Source: Lachnospiraceae bacterium (GTDB taxonomy: Bacteria > Bacillota > Clostridia > Lachnospirales > Lachnospiraceae). From it: a stretch of 32,335 nt of DNA. How positions within the stretch are numbered: the first letter of the stretch is position 1; each line of letters begins with the position of its first letter. The translations under genes and the position numbers were made by a program. Location: the NCBI GenBank assembly GCA_014804285.1, contig JAAVAA010000040.1, positions 15,097 to 47,431 on the forward strand, written 5' to 3'. Positions 8,218-15,755 of the stretch are shown in pieces. The notes under the pieces are model-generated. The model searched no databases. It was not told the origin of the DNA and saw nothing but the letters and a program-made list of their open reading frames with translations.

Positions 8218-8261
8218 GCCTGACAAAAATACTTCTGCGTGGCAGAGTAATATTGTCAGGC
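8218..8261 (-). promoter_or_regulatory. Long hairpin in the 5' leader of the RNase III homologue
   Basis: GCCTGACAA (8218-8226) pairs with TTGTCAGGC (8253-8261). Inside, after a 3x3 internal loop, TACT-t-CTGC pairs with GCAG-AGTA around a GTG loop, giving a nearly continuous 44-base stem-loop. It lies 47 bases upstream of the RNase III homologue start, within the probable leader RNA. There is no adjacent T run to make it a terminator. Confidence 0.5.
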
Positions 8262-8485
8262 ATGATAGATTAAATTAGATTCTTTGTTTTCGGGTGTTTA
8301 CTGATATTCACTTACATAAATAGGAATAAACACATATAAACAATGTTTCGAATTTAAAATATTATGCCATGCAATTAACATATCAGAATATAAGTATTTA
8401 GTCAATGACCTTTTACTATACTGTTTCTGTTGTAATTAAAGACTGAATAGGATAAAATGAGAAAAAGCGAAAGGATATTTGGAAT

Positions 8486-8788
8486 ATGTCGGATACTGTG
8501 TATACTATTAGCCAGCTTAAAGAAAGGCTGATACCAATTTTTATAAATAATAGCATAAGGAGAGCGGTTCTCTTTGGTTCTTATGGAAAAGGCTTGGCAA
8601 CAAAAGAAAGTGATATTGATTTGCTGGTAGACAGTGGTCTTAAAGGGCTTGGTTTTGTTGGACTGATAGAAGATATTCGAGCAGCCGTAGATAAAGATGT
8701 GGATATTTTCGACATTACTCATGTAGAAAAAGGATCTAAAATTGATTTGGAAATTCAAAGAACGGGAGTATTAATGTATGAAAAATGA
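8486..8788 (+). CDS. mntA: MntA-type nucleotidyltransferase antitoxin
   Basis: 100 residues with the minimal nucleotidyltransferase motif GSYGKGLATKESDID, which is exactly GS-x10-D-x-D (Gly31-Ser32, Asp43, Asp45), and a third acidic residue in KDVDIFDI (Asp73). Known MntA proteins neutralise HepT by transferring AMP groups to a tyrosine near the HepT active site. An AAAGGA site precedes the ATG. The stop overlaps the start of the next gene by 11 bases, the standard arrangement for this toxin-antitoxin operon. Confidence 0.88.
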   Translation: MSDTVYTISQLKERLIPIFINNSIRRAVLFGSYGKGLATKESDIDLLVDSGLKGLGFVGLIEDIRAAVDKDVDIFDITHVEKGSKIDLEIQRTGVLMYEK

Positions 8789-9101
8789 TGTGATTATCGG
8801 AAAAATGCTGGGATATATTGAAAAAGTATTAAAATATACGAAGGGTATGGAATACGATACTTTTATAAAGCAGGAAGTAATAATGGAAGCCTGTATATTC
8901 AATTTGAGCCAATTAGGTGAATTGGCTGGTAAGGTTGACAATGAATATCGGGTGATTCACAAAGAAATTCCATGGAGTCAGATATATGGTTTGAGAAATC
9001 GAATTGTACATGATTATGAAGGTGTAAATTTTATGCTTGTATGGGAAATTATTTACAATGATTTACAAGAACTTAGAGAAATGTTAATAAGCATAAAATA
9101 A
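8778..9101 (+). CDS. hepT: HepT-type HEPN ribonuclease toxin (DUF86)
   Basis: 107 residues, mostly helical. The HEPN catalytic motif R-x4-H is LRNRIVHDY with Arg73 and His78, and Tyr80 sits in the position that MntA AMPylates in characterised pairs. It is therefore a predicted RNA-cutting toxin held in check by the upstream nucleotidyltransferase, with which it overlaps by 11 bases. Length and motif placement fit DUF86. Such pairs stabilise mobile DNA and some act in phage defence; which applies here cannot be told from sequence. Confidence 0.88.
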   Translation: MKNDVIIGKMLGYIEKVLKYTKGMEYDTFIKQEVIMEACIFNLSQLGELAGKVDNEYRVIHKEIPWSQIYGLRNRIVHDYEGVNFMLVWEIIYNDLQELREMLISIK

Positions 9102-9241
9102 TTTGCAGGGAAGAATGGTAAGGACAGAGGGATGAGTGCAATTATTGAAATCATGTTGGCAATTAGGGAGAAAAATCCTGTTTATTATCATAAAGATAAG
9201 AAGCAGAGGTAATTTAGAAAATTTAAGTAGATAATAGAAAT

Positions 9242-9275
9242 GCTGAAAGCCTGTGATTATGGTTTTCAGCGTTTT
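9242..9275 (+). terminator. Rho-independent terminator after mntA-hepT
   Basis: GCTGAAAGCC and GGTTTTCAGC form a 10-bp stem (one G-U pair) with an 11-base loop, followed by GTTTTATATT. It is about 140 bases after the hepT stop. The stretch between holds only a possible 26-codon frame from 9132 with a weak ribosome binding site, which I do not call as a gene. Confidence 0.55.
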
Positions 9276-9379
9276 ATATTGTTTCACGGAATTTAATTGA
9301 TTTTAAAAACGTATATTTTTAGAACCAGTAGTTTTTGATAATATTGAGTATGTGTTAGCTGTTTAAAACTTAAGTAAAG

Positions 9380-10225
9380 TCAATTAGTAAATACATCCAG
9401 AATTGCTTTTTTTGAGAATGGATGCAGTGTGTCGTCAGATTTTTCAGTATTTTTTTTGAGTAATTTTTTTAACTTGTCCAGATTGAGTTTCTTATTTGTA
9501 TGATTATTTATTCCTCCAATTAGAATTTTTATTTCTGCATTTCTCATGCCGGAAATGACATATGCCGCTTCAAAAGTTATTCTTTTTTCATCAAGTAGGT
9601 TTGCAATAGATTGAAGAAGATTATCAGGGAGTTTTATGATACGTATGTACTTACTCAGGGTAGATGTAGAAATACCAAGACTGTGGGCTGCTTCATCTCT
9701 GTTAGTGGGGCGTCTGGAACTTCTGGTAAAATTAGACACAAGTTGGGCGCAAGTATCTTCCTTAACTTCTGAATTGGACACAGGTTGGACACAAGTTTTT
9801 TCGCTTTTCGCAGCGGCTTTCTCCTCTAGATCCGTACGTTTCCCTTGGCGGGAGTTCATTTCCATTATTTTTTTATAGTATTTTACGGTCTCAAACCTTT
9901 GCGCATAGCTACACGCTGAAAAAGGCTGTTGCCTAAGGTTACTGTTAGAATATATTTTTGTTGCATCTTCATCAGACAACCCATTTCTTATGTCTGCATG
10001 AATGACCGTACATCCTAACATTTCTAGTGCTTTAATGCGGTTATGACCACAAAGGACTTCATATTTTCCATTATCTACAGGGCGAACAATAACTGAATCC
10101 ATCAGACCGGCTCTTTTGATACAGTCTGCCAACTGCTGCATCCAATCCTCTTCATGCATATATTTCTGGTCACCTTTAAAAGGAATCAATTTCTCAAACT
10201 CAATATCTTTGGATTCTCTGCACAT
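9380..10225 (-). CDS. ParB/RepB/Spo0J-family partition or regulatory protein
   Basis: 281 residues from the ATG at 10225, chosen because GGGGG lies eight bases upstream; the track's GTG at 10273 has no such site. Residues about 5-100 form the ParB N-terminal CTP-binding domain: IEFEKLIPF, KYEVLCGHNRIKAL (GHNR box) and NSNLRQQPFSACSYAQRFE. Then come a linker with RQGKRTDLEEK and a two-fold repeat (TCVQPVSN, TCAQLVSN), and a helix-turn-helix, RDEAAHSLGISTSTLSKYIR. No ParA partner is adjacent. Instead it is divergent from a parM/parR-type operon. The linker repeat is also a DNA repeat (TTGGACACAAGT) that recurs upstream of the gene, so it may bind its own locus. Confidence 0.82.
   Translation of the reverse strand: MCRESKDIEFEKLIPFKGDQKYMHEEDWMQQLADCIKRAGLMDSVIVRPVDNGKYEVLCGHNRIKALEMLGCTVIHADIRNGLSDEDATKIYSNSNLRQQPFSACSYAQRFETVKYYKKIMEMNSRQGKRTDLEEKAAAKSEKTCVQPVSNSEVKEDTCAQLVSNFTRSSRRPTNRDEAAHSLGISTSTLSKYIRIIKLPDNLLQSIANLLDEKRITFEAAYVISGMRNAEIKILIGGINNHTNKKLNLDKLKKLLKKNTEKSDDTLHPFSKKAILDVFTN
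9732..9796. repeat. Phased 12-bp repeats TTGGACACAAGT inside parB
   Basis: Four copies: TTAGACACAAGT 9732-9743, TTGGGCGCAAGT 9743-9754, TTGGACACAGGT 9774-9785 and TTGGACACAAGT 9785-9796. Within each pair the period is 11 bp, about one helical turn, and the pairs are 42 bp apart, about four turns. A fifth copy is upstream at 10266. Confidence 0.7.
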
Positions 10226-10265
10226 ATCCATTTCCCCCTTTTTATGGTTATATATTATCAACCTT

Positions 10266-10277
10266 TTGGACACAAGT
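10266..10277. repeat. Fifth TTGGACACAAGT copy, upstream of parB
   Basis: An exact copy of the best repeat unit, 41 bases before the parB start, in the divergent region between parB and the parM operon. This is a natural position for an operator or a parS-like centromere site. Confidence 0.55.
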
Positions 10278-10417
10278 CAAAACAATGTACAGAACTCCGA
10301 TTATCTTATTGGATAAGGAAAGTATGTAAATATATATTCTTACCATGATACTATAAATAGGTCCTGTGCCAGCAATGGCATGGGGATTTATTTCTTTTAA
10401 CAGGAGGTTTTAAAAAG

Positions 10418-10912
10418 ATGGGAATAAGTATGATTGAAAAAATCTACAACAGTTTGATGGATGATGAGGCGTATGGTGATCTGCCGGAGACAGAAGAAGC
10501 AAGAAAGAAATTAAAAACATATGTCATGAACAACCTTCTCAGTTCCGATGATGAAGAATCATACAGGCAGTGGATGGAATTAGAGAGAACCGTTTCAGAG
10601 TTTGGTATAGTGAACGAACAGCAGGGATTTATCTTTGGATTCAATTATGCAGTGGAATTACTCACAAAAGGAAGGAAACAATGTATTAGCGGAAAACTGG
10701 ATGAGAACATCAAAAGTGAATATTCTACATTAGCAGTAGGGAAGATCAATAAGATGGACAAGGTGGAAGATATCCTCAAAGAGTATGTTCCAGAAGGGAA
10801 ATTGAGTAATGCAATAGATACCTTTTGTTCGTGTCTGGATGAGACAAAATATGCAGTATTTGAGCAGGGGTTTCTTCGGGGAATTGCAGCAATGAAAGGT
10901 GGTAATATATGA
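10418..10912 (+). CDS. Hypothetical protein, DUF6809-like
   Basis: 164 residues, acidic and helical, no signal peptide or membrane segment. The N-terminal half (MIEKIYNSLMDDEAYGDL, LERTVSEFGIVNEQQGFIFGF) resembles DUF6809 proteins common in Clostridia mobile elements. The C-terminal half repeats the ending more weakly (TKYAVFEQGFLRGIAAMKG), hinting at internal duplication. AGGAGG is ten bases before the ATG. It is 39 bases upstream of the parM-like gene on the same strand and probably co-transcribed with it. Function unknown; the position suggests a partition or copy-number accessory. Confidence 0.65.
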   Translation: MGISMIEKIYNSLMDDEAYGDLPETEEARKKLKTYVMNNLLSSDDEESYRQWMELERTVSEFGIVNEQQGFIFGFNYAVELLTKGRKQCISGKLDENIKSEYSTLAVGKINKMDKVEDILKEYVPEGKLSNAIDTFCSCLDETKYAVFEQGFLRGIAAMKGGNI

Positions 10913-10951
10913 TAAATGGAATTATAAGTACGGGGAAGGAGAGGATTGGTA

Positions 10952-11878
10952 ATGGTCAGGTTAAGTAATGGAACTTGTGTGGTCGGGTTTGATGATGGAT
11001 ACCAGCTTGGAAAAACAGCAAATTTCATATTTGATAATGGCGTACATATGCTCGGAAGTGTAGAACCAACGCTGAAAGAAAATTCCCTGTTTTACGATGG
11101 GGAATTTTTTAAAGTAGGTGAGGGAAGGTCTGCTATTACAGATGACAAACTCTCGGATGATGCTGCAAGGCTTCGGACGATGGCGGGTATTGCAATGGAA
11201 TTAAGGAAAGAAGGAATCCGAAATGCGGATGTGGTGCTTGCAGTAGGATTACCTTTTTCAAATTATGGAAGGGATAAGCTTAAGCTGATAGATTATTACA
11301 GCCAGCATAAGGTGCAGGACTTTTCATATGAGGGTGAGGAGTATTCTGTCAATATAGTGAAAGTGATTGTATGTCCACAATGTTATTCGGCTATTGCATC
11401 AAGGCTTGGCAACATGAAGGGAGATTACCTGATCGTAGATATTGGCAGTAAGACCACGGATGTTGTGTATGTGCAGGATGGGCTTCCAGTAGAGAGTAGA
11501 TCTATCACAATTGAAAAAGCTATGGTGAAATGGATGAAAGAGATCCAGCATGAAATGAAAGTCCAGACAGGGAAAGAGATACCAGAACATGAAGTCATGA
11601 AGGTTGCCCTGAAAGAGGACAGTAACCTTCCAGCGGCATATGCGGAACTGATCAGGGGTATGCTGCGAGAAAAAATCCATTCCCTCGAATTGGAACTTGC
11701 AGAGCGTAGTTACGACCTTGATTATATCAACATCATCTATGTTGGCGGTGGTGCGCGGATAGCAAAGGATTATGCAGGGAAATACCGTGGGCATACAGCT
11801 TACGACTGTGATTTATGTGCCAATGCAAAGGGATATGAATTTCTTGCCAGGCAGATAGAAGGGAAGCAGGTGGGGTAA
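10952..11878 (+). CDS. parM: ParM/StbA-like actin-family segregation ATPase
   Basis: 308 residues from the ATG at 10952, chosen over the track's TTG because GGAAGGAGAGG is at proper distance. It has the actin/ASKHA nucleotide-binding motifs in order: phosphate-1 VGFDDGYQLGK (Asp14), phosphate-2 LIVDIGSKTTDVVYV, and adenosine motif INIIYVGGGAR. Length suits plasmid ParM/Alp filaments that push DNA copies apart. The next gene starts inside its stop (TAATG) and looks like ParR, completing a type II partition operon. No obvious iterated centromere is seen immediately upstream; the repeats near parB are the only strong candidates. Confidence 0.85.
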   Translation: MVRLSNGTCVVGFDDGYQLGKTANFIFDNGVHMLGSVEPTLKENSLFYDGEFFKVGEGRSAITDDKLSDDAARLRTMAGIAMELRKEGIRNADVVLAVGLPFSNYGRDKLKLIDYYSQHKVQDFSYEGEEYSVNIVKVIVCPQCYSAIASRLGNMKGDYLIVDIGSKTTDVVYVQDGLPVESRSITIEKAMVKWMKEIQHEMKVQTGKEIPEHEVMKVALKEDSNLPAAYAELIRGMLREKIHSLELELAERSYDLDYINIIYVGGGARIAKDYAGKYRGHTAYDCDLCANAKGYEFLARQIEGKQVG

Positions 11879-12264
11879 TGGATGGAAAACAGAAATCTAT
11901 ATTTATCCGGTTCAATATGGATAATAGGGCGGATAAGGAATTATATTTAAAGCTGTCGGAGGGAGCAGATGATTCAGCTTCCTTGACTGCTTATGTGAAG
12001 AAAGTCCTTGAAGAATACTTCAGCCTAAACATTAAGATAGCAGACAGGCAGGAGTTCCATAACCAGATGCTTGTGGCAGTCCGGGAAGAAGTTCAAGTGC
12101 AGGGGATGAAGCTGGTTGGTGCATTACTTGCAGGAATTGGCTCTGGTAATATCCCAGTACAGCAGTTGAGTACTGTGCAGAATGAACAAAGGGAAACAAT
12201 ATTACCAGAGGCTTGTGAAGAATTACCAGATGGGCTTAGCGGTGTTCTTGACTTGATCAGTTAG
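11878..12264 (+). CDS. ParR-like DNA-binding adaptor
   Basis: 128 residues. It opens with a ribbon-helix-helix-like segment (SIFIRFNMDNRADKELYLKL, then ASLTAYVKKVLEEYF), as in ParR proteins that bind the centromere and link it to ParM filaments. The C-terminal half is low in structure, rich in Gln/Glu/Leu (IPVQQLSTVQNEQRE), as expected for the filament-binding tail. Its ATG overlaps the parM stop codon (TAATG), implying translational coupling. Assigned by fold-like pattern plus position; sequence alone would not be decisive. Confidence 0.7.
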   Translation: MDGKQKSIFIRFNMDNRADKELYLKLSEGADDSASLTAYVKKVLEEYFSLNIKIADRQEFHNQMLVAVREEVQVQGMKLVGALLAGIGSGNIPVQQLSTVQNEQRETILPEACEELPDGLSGVLDLIS

Positions 12265-12291
12265 GGTATAGGATGTTGAGGGGGCGATATG

Positions 12292-12317
12292 GCAGGCACT
12301 CTAAATGGAGTGTCTGC
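12292..12317 (+). terminator. Probable terminator after parMR
   Basis: GCAGGCACTC pairs with GAGTGTCTGC (one G-U) around TAAATG, 27 bases after the parR stop. The following T content is weak, so termination may be inefficient. Confidence 0.4.
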
Positions 12318-12512
12318 TGCATATCTGTTATTAAGTGCAAGTGACCTGTTGCGGATTCTGTAATTTTAGGATTTTTCGAAGAAAAAAATTGTATATCTGC
12401 AAGTAAATGTAGAATATGCAAAGCATTTAGTGAAAAAACAATGAAGATTTATTTCTATAAAATGAGATGATGCTGGGGGATATATCAATGAACATATCAA
12501 TAGTATTGCCAG

Positions 12513-13004
12513 TCAATCATCCAAACTGCCTAAAAGCTTAAAGCCATGGTCATATAGTAATCCATTGGTCTCTATGATATTCATATCCCGCTGTAGGGAA
12601 AATAAAATGATGGCATCACGTTCATCCCTCACATATAGTTCCCGGTTTCCAGATAATTTCAACATTGTCTGTGTTTCCTCATCGGAAAGATGCAGACCAA
12701 AGGCTATGGCAATCAGTTTGTCACGCGATGGTGTTTTGGTGCCGTCAAATATCTGGTATACATATTTCCGGTCGAGCTGTGATTCCCGGGCAACGTCAGC
12801 CTTTTTAAGCCCTTTCATATCTAACAGCATTTTCAGATGTGTGGGCAGATTGCGTGGAATCATATTTTTCCTATTTTTCTTTAGATAAGAATTAATATTT
12901 TTAACAATTTTTAGTTCACTATTTAATGCAGCACTTGAGACTTCTCCCCGAAAGAAGTTTGGGTCAGGATAAATATTTTTACCCCAAATTTTATTTTGAT
13001 TCAT
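12513..13004 (-). CDS. XRE-family (HTH_3) transcriptional regulator
   Basis: 163 residues. A basic N-terminal extension of about 50 residues precedes a Cro/C1-type helix-turn-helix: LPTHLKMLLDMKGLKKADVARES, with recognition helix LDRKYVYQIFDG. The tail ends NGLLYDHGFKLLGSLDD. AAAGGAGATG lies before the ATG, and a near-consensus sigma-A promoter is present at 13039-13067. It is divergent from the PPP phosphatase gene, so it may control that gene as well as itself. Confidence 0.78.
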   Translation of the reverse strand: MNQNKIWGKNIYPDPNFFRGEVSSAALNSELKIVKNINSYLKKNRKNMIPRNLPTHLKMLLDMKGLKKADVARESQLDRKYVYQIFDGTKTPSRDKLIAIAFGLHLSDEETQTMLKLSGNRELYVRDERDAIILFSLQRDMNIIETNGLLYDHGFKLLGSLDD

Positions 13005-13038
13005 GTCACATCTCCTTTCCCCAGTTATTATTTACTTG

Positions 13039-13067
13039 ATTATACAGAACTCTATATGATGTGGCAA
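13039..13067 (-). promoter_or_regulatory. Sigma-A promoter of the XRE gene
   Basis: On the minus strand, TTGCCA, 17 bases, then TATAAT: a perfect -10 with consensus spacing, about 35 bases upstream of the ATG at 13004. Confidence 0.7.
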
Positions 13068-13113
13068 GTTTCAGTTTTTAATAATTACATGTATTAGGCA
13101 ATATAAATTTCCT

Positions 13114-13130
13114 AAAATGTCTGCTGGTAG
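13114..13130. repeat. 17-bp direct repeat, copy 1
   Basis: AAAATGTCTGCTGGTAG matches 14922-14938 (AAAATGTCTGCTGGCAG) at 16 of 17 bases. The copies flank the phosphatase, small protein and second XRE gene. Confidence 0.4.
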
Positions 13131-13140
13131 GGGGAACTTT

Positions 13141-13162
13141 TGGGGAAAATTCCCATTATAAT
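13141..13162 (+). promoter_or_regulatory. Promoter -10 with palindrome, upstream of the phosphatase
   Basis: TATAAT at 13157-13162 is directly preceded by TGGGGAAAATTCCCA (13141-13155), an imperfect palindrome occupying the spacer. The -35 is poor, as expected of a regulated promoter. The neighbouring XRE proteins are candidate binders. Confidence 0.4.
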
Positions 13163-13311
13163 ATTAATTAGGATAAGCAATTGGCAGGGATAAGATATCC
13201 TTTATAGGAAACGGAATCATAGGAGATGCCTATAGATATATTTTTACCATGGAACAAAAGTATTACCTGTGCGGTGATGCCGTAGGGCTTCATGAAGAAA
13301 GGAGAGGTTAT

Positions 13312-14004
13312 ATGACGTATGTAATTTCAGACATCCACGGAAACTTTGATAAGTATGAGGGTATGTTGAAACTAATTCAACTGTCAGATGAGGATGAGCT
13401 TTATGTCATTGGGGATGTGATTGACAGAGGGCTGGACGGAGTCAAAATACTTAGGGATATCATGGAACGCCCTAATGTCCATATGCTTTTAGGGAATCAT
13501 GAGCTGATGGCTGTTGAAGCAATTCTTGCTACAGACGGACTATCAAGGTGGAAAAAAATGGACCTGTGGATGTGGAACAGTGGAGCAGCAACATACAACG
13601 CCCTGATGGCACTTAATGTCGAAGAGAGGGATCGGATGGTTGCATTTCTTGTTAATCTGCCTGTTTCCATGGAGATTAGAGTAAATGGGCAGAATTTTCA
13701 TCTGGTGCATGGATTCCCAGCAGATGGTGAGAAAGATCAAGTATGGGCAAGGCCTGATCTAGATACCCCCAATCCGTTTACGGACAGTACCTTAGTCATT
13801 GGGCATACCCCGGTGGTACTGCTCCATGGGGATACGGATGAAGAAATCAACAGCTATATTGATGGCTTGGATAGAGTTGGGGAACATTTTAAGATTGAAC
13901 ATGCTGGTGGGTTCATTGACATTGATTGTGGATGCGGCAGTGGAATCCCGGAAGCCAGATTGGCTTGCTTAAGGCTGGATGATATGGAAGAATTTTATAT
14001 CTGA
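13312..14004 (+). CDS. PPP-family metallophosphatase (serine/threonine phosphatase-like)
   Basis: 230 residues from the ATG at 13312, chosen because AAAGGAGAGG is eight bases upstream; the track start at 13249 has none. Metal-binding motifs are in order: SDIHGN (Asp7, His9), GDVIDRG (Asp35), GNHE (Asn61, His62), then LVHGFP and VIGHTP. This is the bacterial PPP arrangement of phage-lambda and PrpA/B type phosphatases, which act on phosphoproteins or diadenosine polyphosphates. No kinase gene is nearby, so the substrate is unknown. The C-terminus ends in a DIDCGCGSGIP segment conserved in the family. Divergent from one XRE gene and 85 bases upstream of a small helical protein gene. Confidence 0.85.
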   Translation: MTYVISDIHGNFDKYEGMLKLIQLSDEDELYVIGDVIDRGLDGVKILRDIMERPNVHMLLGNHELMAVEAILATDGLSRWKKMDLWMWNSGAATYNALMALNVEERDRMVAFLVNLPVSMEIRVNGQNFHLVHGFPADGEKDQVWARPDLDTPNPFTDSTLVIGHTPVVLLHGDTDEEINSYIDGLDRVGEHFKIEHAGGFIDIDCGCGSGIPEARLACLRLDDMEEFYI

Positions 14005-14089
14005 CTTATTTAATTAAACAGGGCAATACAATAAAACCCCTGTGCAATCAGCCTAAAGAAGTACTTATTTTGCAAAGGAGATTTTAGAA

Positions 14090-14305
14090 ATGATTATTGA
14101 AGAAAAAAATACCAATGGTGAAAGCAATTTTGGAGAAGATTTCGCAGTCCAGATTACAGACCCCATGCTGTATGACAGGCTTCATACCTTGTCAGCTGAA
14201 TATTCCGTATCTACCGGGCTGCTTGTCAATATAGCCATAAAACGGCTGCTTGAGGATGTTGACTTTGTGAGGAATCTCCGTGCCGGTAAATTAGAATTAG
14301 AATAA
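14090..14305 (+). CDS. Small hypothetical protein, possible ribbon-helix-helix
   Basis: 71 residues with an acidic start and a core FAVQITDPMLYDRLHTLSAE followed by STGLLVNIAIKRLLEDV. This beta-helix-helix pattern is reminiscent of ribbon-helix-helix DNA-binding proteins. AAAGGAG is at proper distance from the ATG. It ends four bases before the end of the convergent XRE gene. Function unknown. Confidence 0.6.
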   Translation: MIIEEKNTNGESNFGEDFAVQITDPMLYDRLHTLSAEYSVSTGLLVNIAIKRLLEDVDFVRNLRAGKLELE

Positions 14306-14309
14306 ACTG

Positions 14310-14645
14310 CTAATTGGCATCTTTTTCAAAATAAGAAAAGATAGCCCGCAAAACATTAATTGCCATTTGTTTGCGTTCCAATGGCTGGCGGTCAATGATC
14401 TGCTTGAATTGTTCCATAATATTGGAATCATTATCGGATACGGAATCAGACAGCATGTAATCGACAGTAACACCAAGCCTGTTGACAAGCCTTATAAGGG
14501 TGTCAAGCGTGAGGCTGCGTTCCCCGCGCTCAATGGCACCCATATAGGTATCTGATATGTCAATGTCTTCTGCAAGCTGGGCTTGTGTAAGGTTTAGACG
14601 CCGGCGTTCTTCTCTTATTCTTTCGCCTAACCTCTTATAGTCCAT
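14310..14645 (-). CDS. XRE-family (HTH_3) transcriptional regulator
   Basis: 111 residues. The first 65 are a clear Cro/C1-type helix-turn-helix: RIREERRRLNLTQAQLAEDI, recognition helix ISDTYMGAIERGER, then LVNRLGVTVDYML. The remaining 45 are helical and may dimerise. Typical of short regulators in plasmids and conjugative elements. Convergent with the 71-residue gene; its promoter would lie in the 14646-14700 stretch. Confidence 0.82.
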   Translation of the reverse strand: MDYKRLGERIREERRRLNLTQAQLAEDIDISDTYMGAIERGERSLTLDTLIRLVNRLGVTVDYMLSDSVSDNDSNIMEQFKQIIDRQPLERKQMAINVLRAIFSYFEKDAN

Positions 14646-15254
14646 GTGATCACCCCATTTATATTTTATTGGGATTATTTGAAATTAAGAACCAACTAAA
14701 AGGGGTATCAGTATTGACTATAAGAGGTGTTTATGATATCTTTATAAAGAATGAAAAGTAATAAAAGTGTGTGAGGATGATATGCAAGGTTGAAGCAGAC
14801 AGGTGGAAACGTGTCAAAATTGTTATAATTGTAGAATATACTGTGAAATTTATTGAAGGGATATTAAGTAAACAGTGAAGGAAAAATGAGCTGGAATAAT
14901 ACAATAGGAAAGCTAAATTGAAAAATGTCTGCTGGCAGTAAGCTAATAATTTGTAAATATAGTTATAACGTATTCTGTCGGTAAATAAAAAAGAAGAGGG
15001 AAAAAGACATCTGTTCATCACCCCTAAGGTTTCACAAAGATGTGAACTTTAAAAATTGAATTGGAAATGCCAAGATGAAGTTTGTCAATACTGCCGTTTA
15101 GTATGAGTATGATGGTAATGCATTTGGAATATGAATAAAAGCAGGTGTAAAATACAAGTTATACATATTAAGGTAATTGAAAATCAAGTTTAGACTTAAA
15201 AAGCTCTAGAATAATCTGGATAAAAGATAAGTCAAAGATTGAGTATTTTTGAGT
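14646..15254. other. AT-rich non-coding stretch
   Basis: No convincing gene. The minus-strand frame at 14731-15021 is low-complexity Ser/Phe/Leu/Tyr translation of AT-rich DNA without a ribosome binding site. It holds the second copy of the 17-bp repeat (14922-14938) and a perfect dyad TTCACA-aaga-TGTGAA (15031-15046) that could be an operator. Confidence 0.5.
14922..14938. repeat. 17-bp direct repeat, copy 2
   Basis: AAAATGTCTGCTGGCAG; see the copy at 13114-13130, one mismatch. Confidence 0.4.
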
Positions 15255-15284
15255 TTGGTAATTGTTGATATTACTCAATATAAT
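15255..15284 (+). promoter_or_regulatory. Promoter of the AT-rich cargo genes
   Basis: TTGGTA, 18 bases, TATAAT, about 50 bases before the ATG at 15338. The strict -10 and good spacing make it the likely promoter of the 102-residue gene. Confidence 0.55.
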
Positions 15285-15337
15285 ACTTTTCTATTTGGAT
15301 TATATCTATAAAATTAAGAAGGAGATTATTTACAAAC

Positions 15338-15646
15338 ATGAAAGAAGACAAACTAAACGAGGATATTGTCGTAACGACGGAGGAGGCTTTAAAGAATGCA
15401 ATAAAAGCTGGATATGGAACCATTTATATCAGAGGAGATTGTGCAAACGAAGTTGCAGGAAATATTAGACATAATAATACAGGAAATGCGCTTGCTAATG
15501 CTGGAATGGTACTTGGTCTCCTCTGCACTCCACTTTTTGTAGCAAGTGTTGCGGGAAAATTGCTAACGAAGGATATGTCAAAATATAAAATTATAGAGGT
15601 TAGCAATGATAATGTGCTAGTTAAACACAAATCAATTATAGAGTAG
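15338..15646 (+). CDS. Small hypothetical protein with a hydrophobic segment
   Basis: 102 residues, not recognised. An acidic N-terminus (EDIVVTTEEALKNAIKAGYG) is followed by a hydrophobic stretch, ALANAGMVLGLLCTPLFVAS, long enough for one membrane helix. The tail is charged (YKIIEVSNDNVLVKHKS). AAGGAG precedes the ATG by about ten bases, and a good promoter lies upstream. It heads a run of small AT-rich genes ending in a lipoprotein, so it may work at the membrane. Confidence 0.65.
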   Translation: MKEDKLNEDIVVTTEEALKNAIKAGYGTIYIRGDCANEVAGNIRHNNTGNALANAGMVLGLLCTPLFVASVAGKLLTKDMSKYKIIEVSNDNVLVKHKSIIE

Positions 15647-15755
15647 ATGTGGAGAAAGAAACAGAAATTGGGTTAAGATCAATCTAAAGATAAGGAATGA
15701 CTTGATTGGCATGCCAATGTGCTATTCCCTAAATTATGGAAGAAGGGACAGATAT

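Noticed and set aside
9132-9212. 26-codon frame after hepT
   Set aside because: Weak ribosome binding site and no supporting context.
14731-15021. 96-codon minus-strand ORF
   Set aside because: Low-complexity Ser/Phe/Leu/Tyr translation of AT-rich DNA, no ribosome binding site, no recognisable domain.
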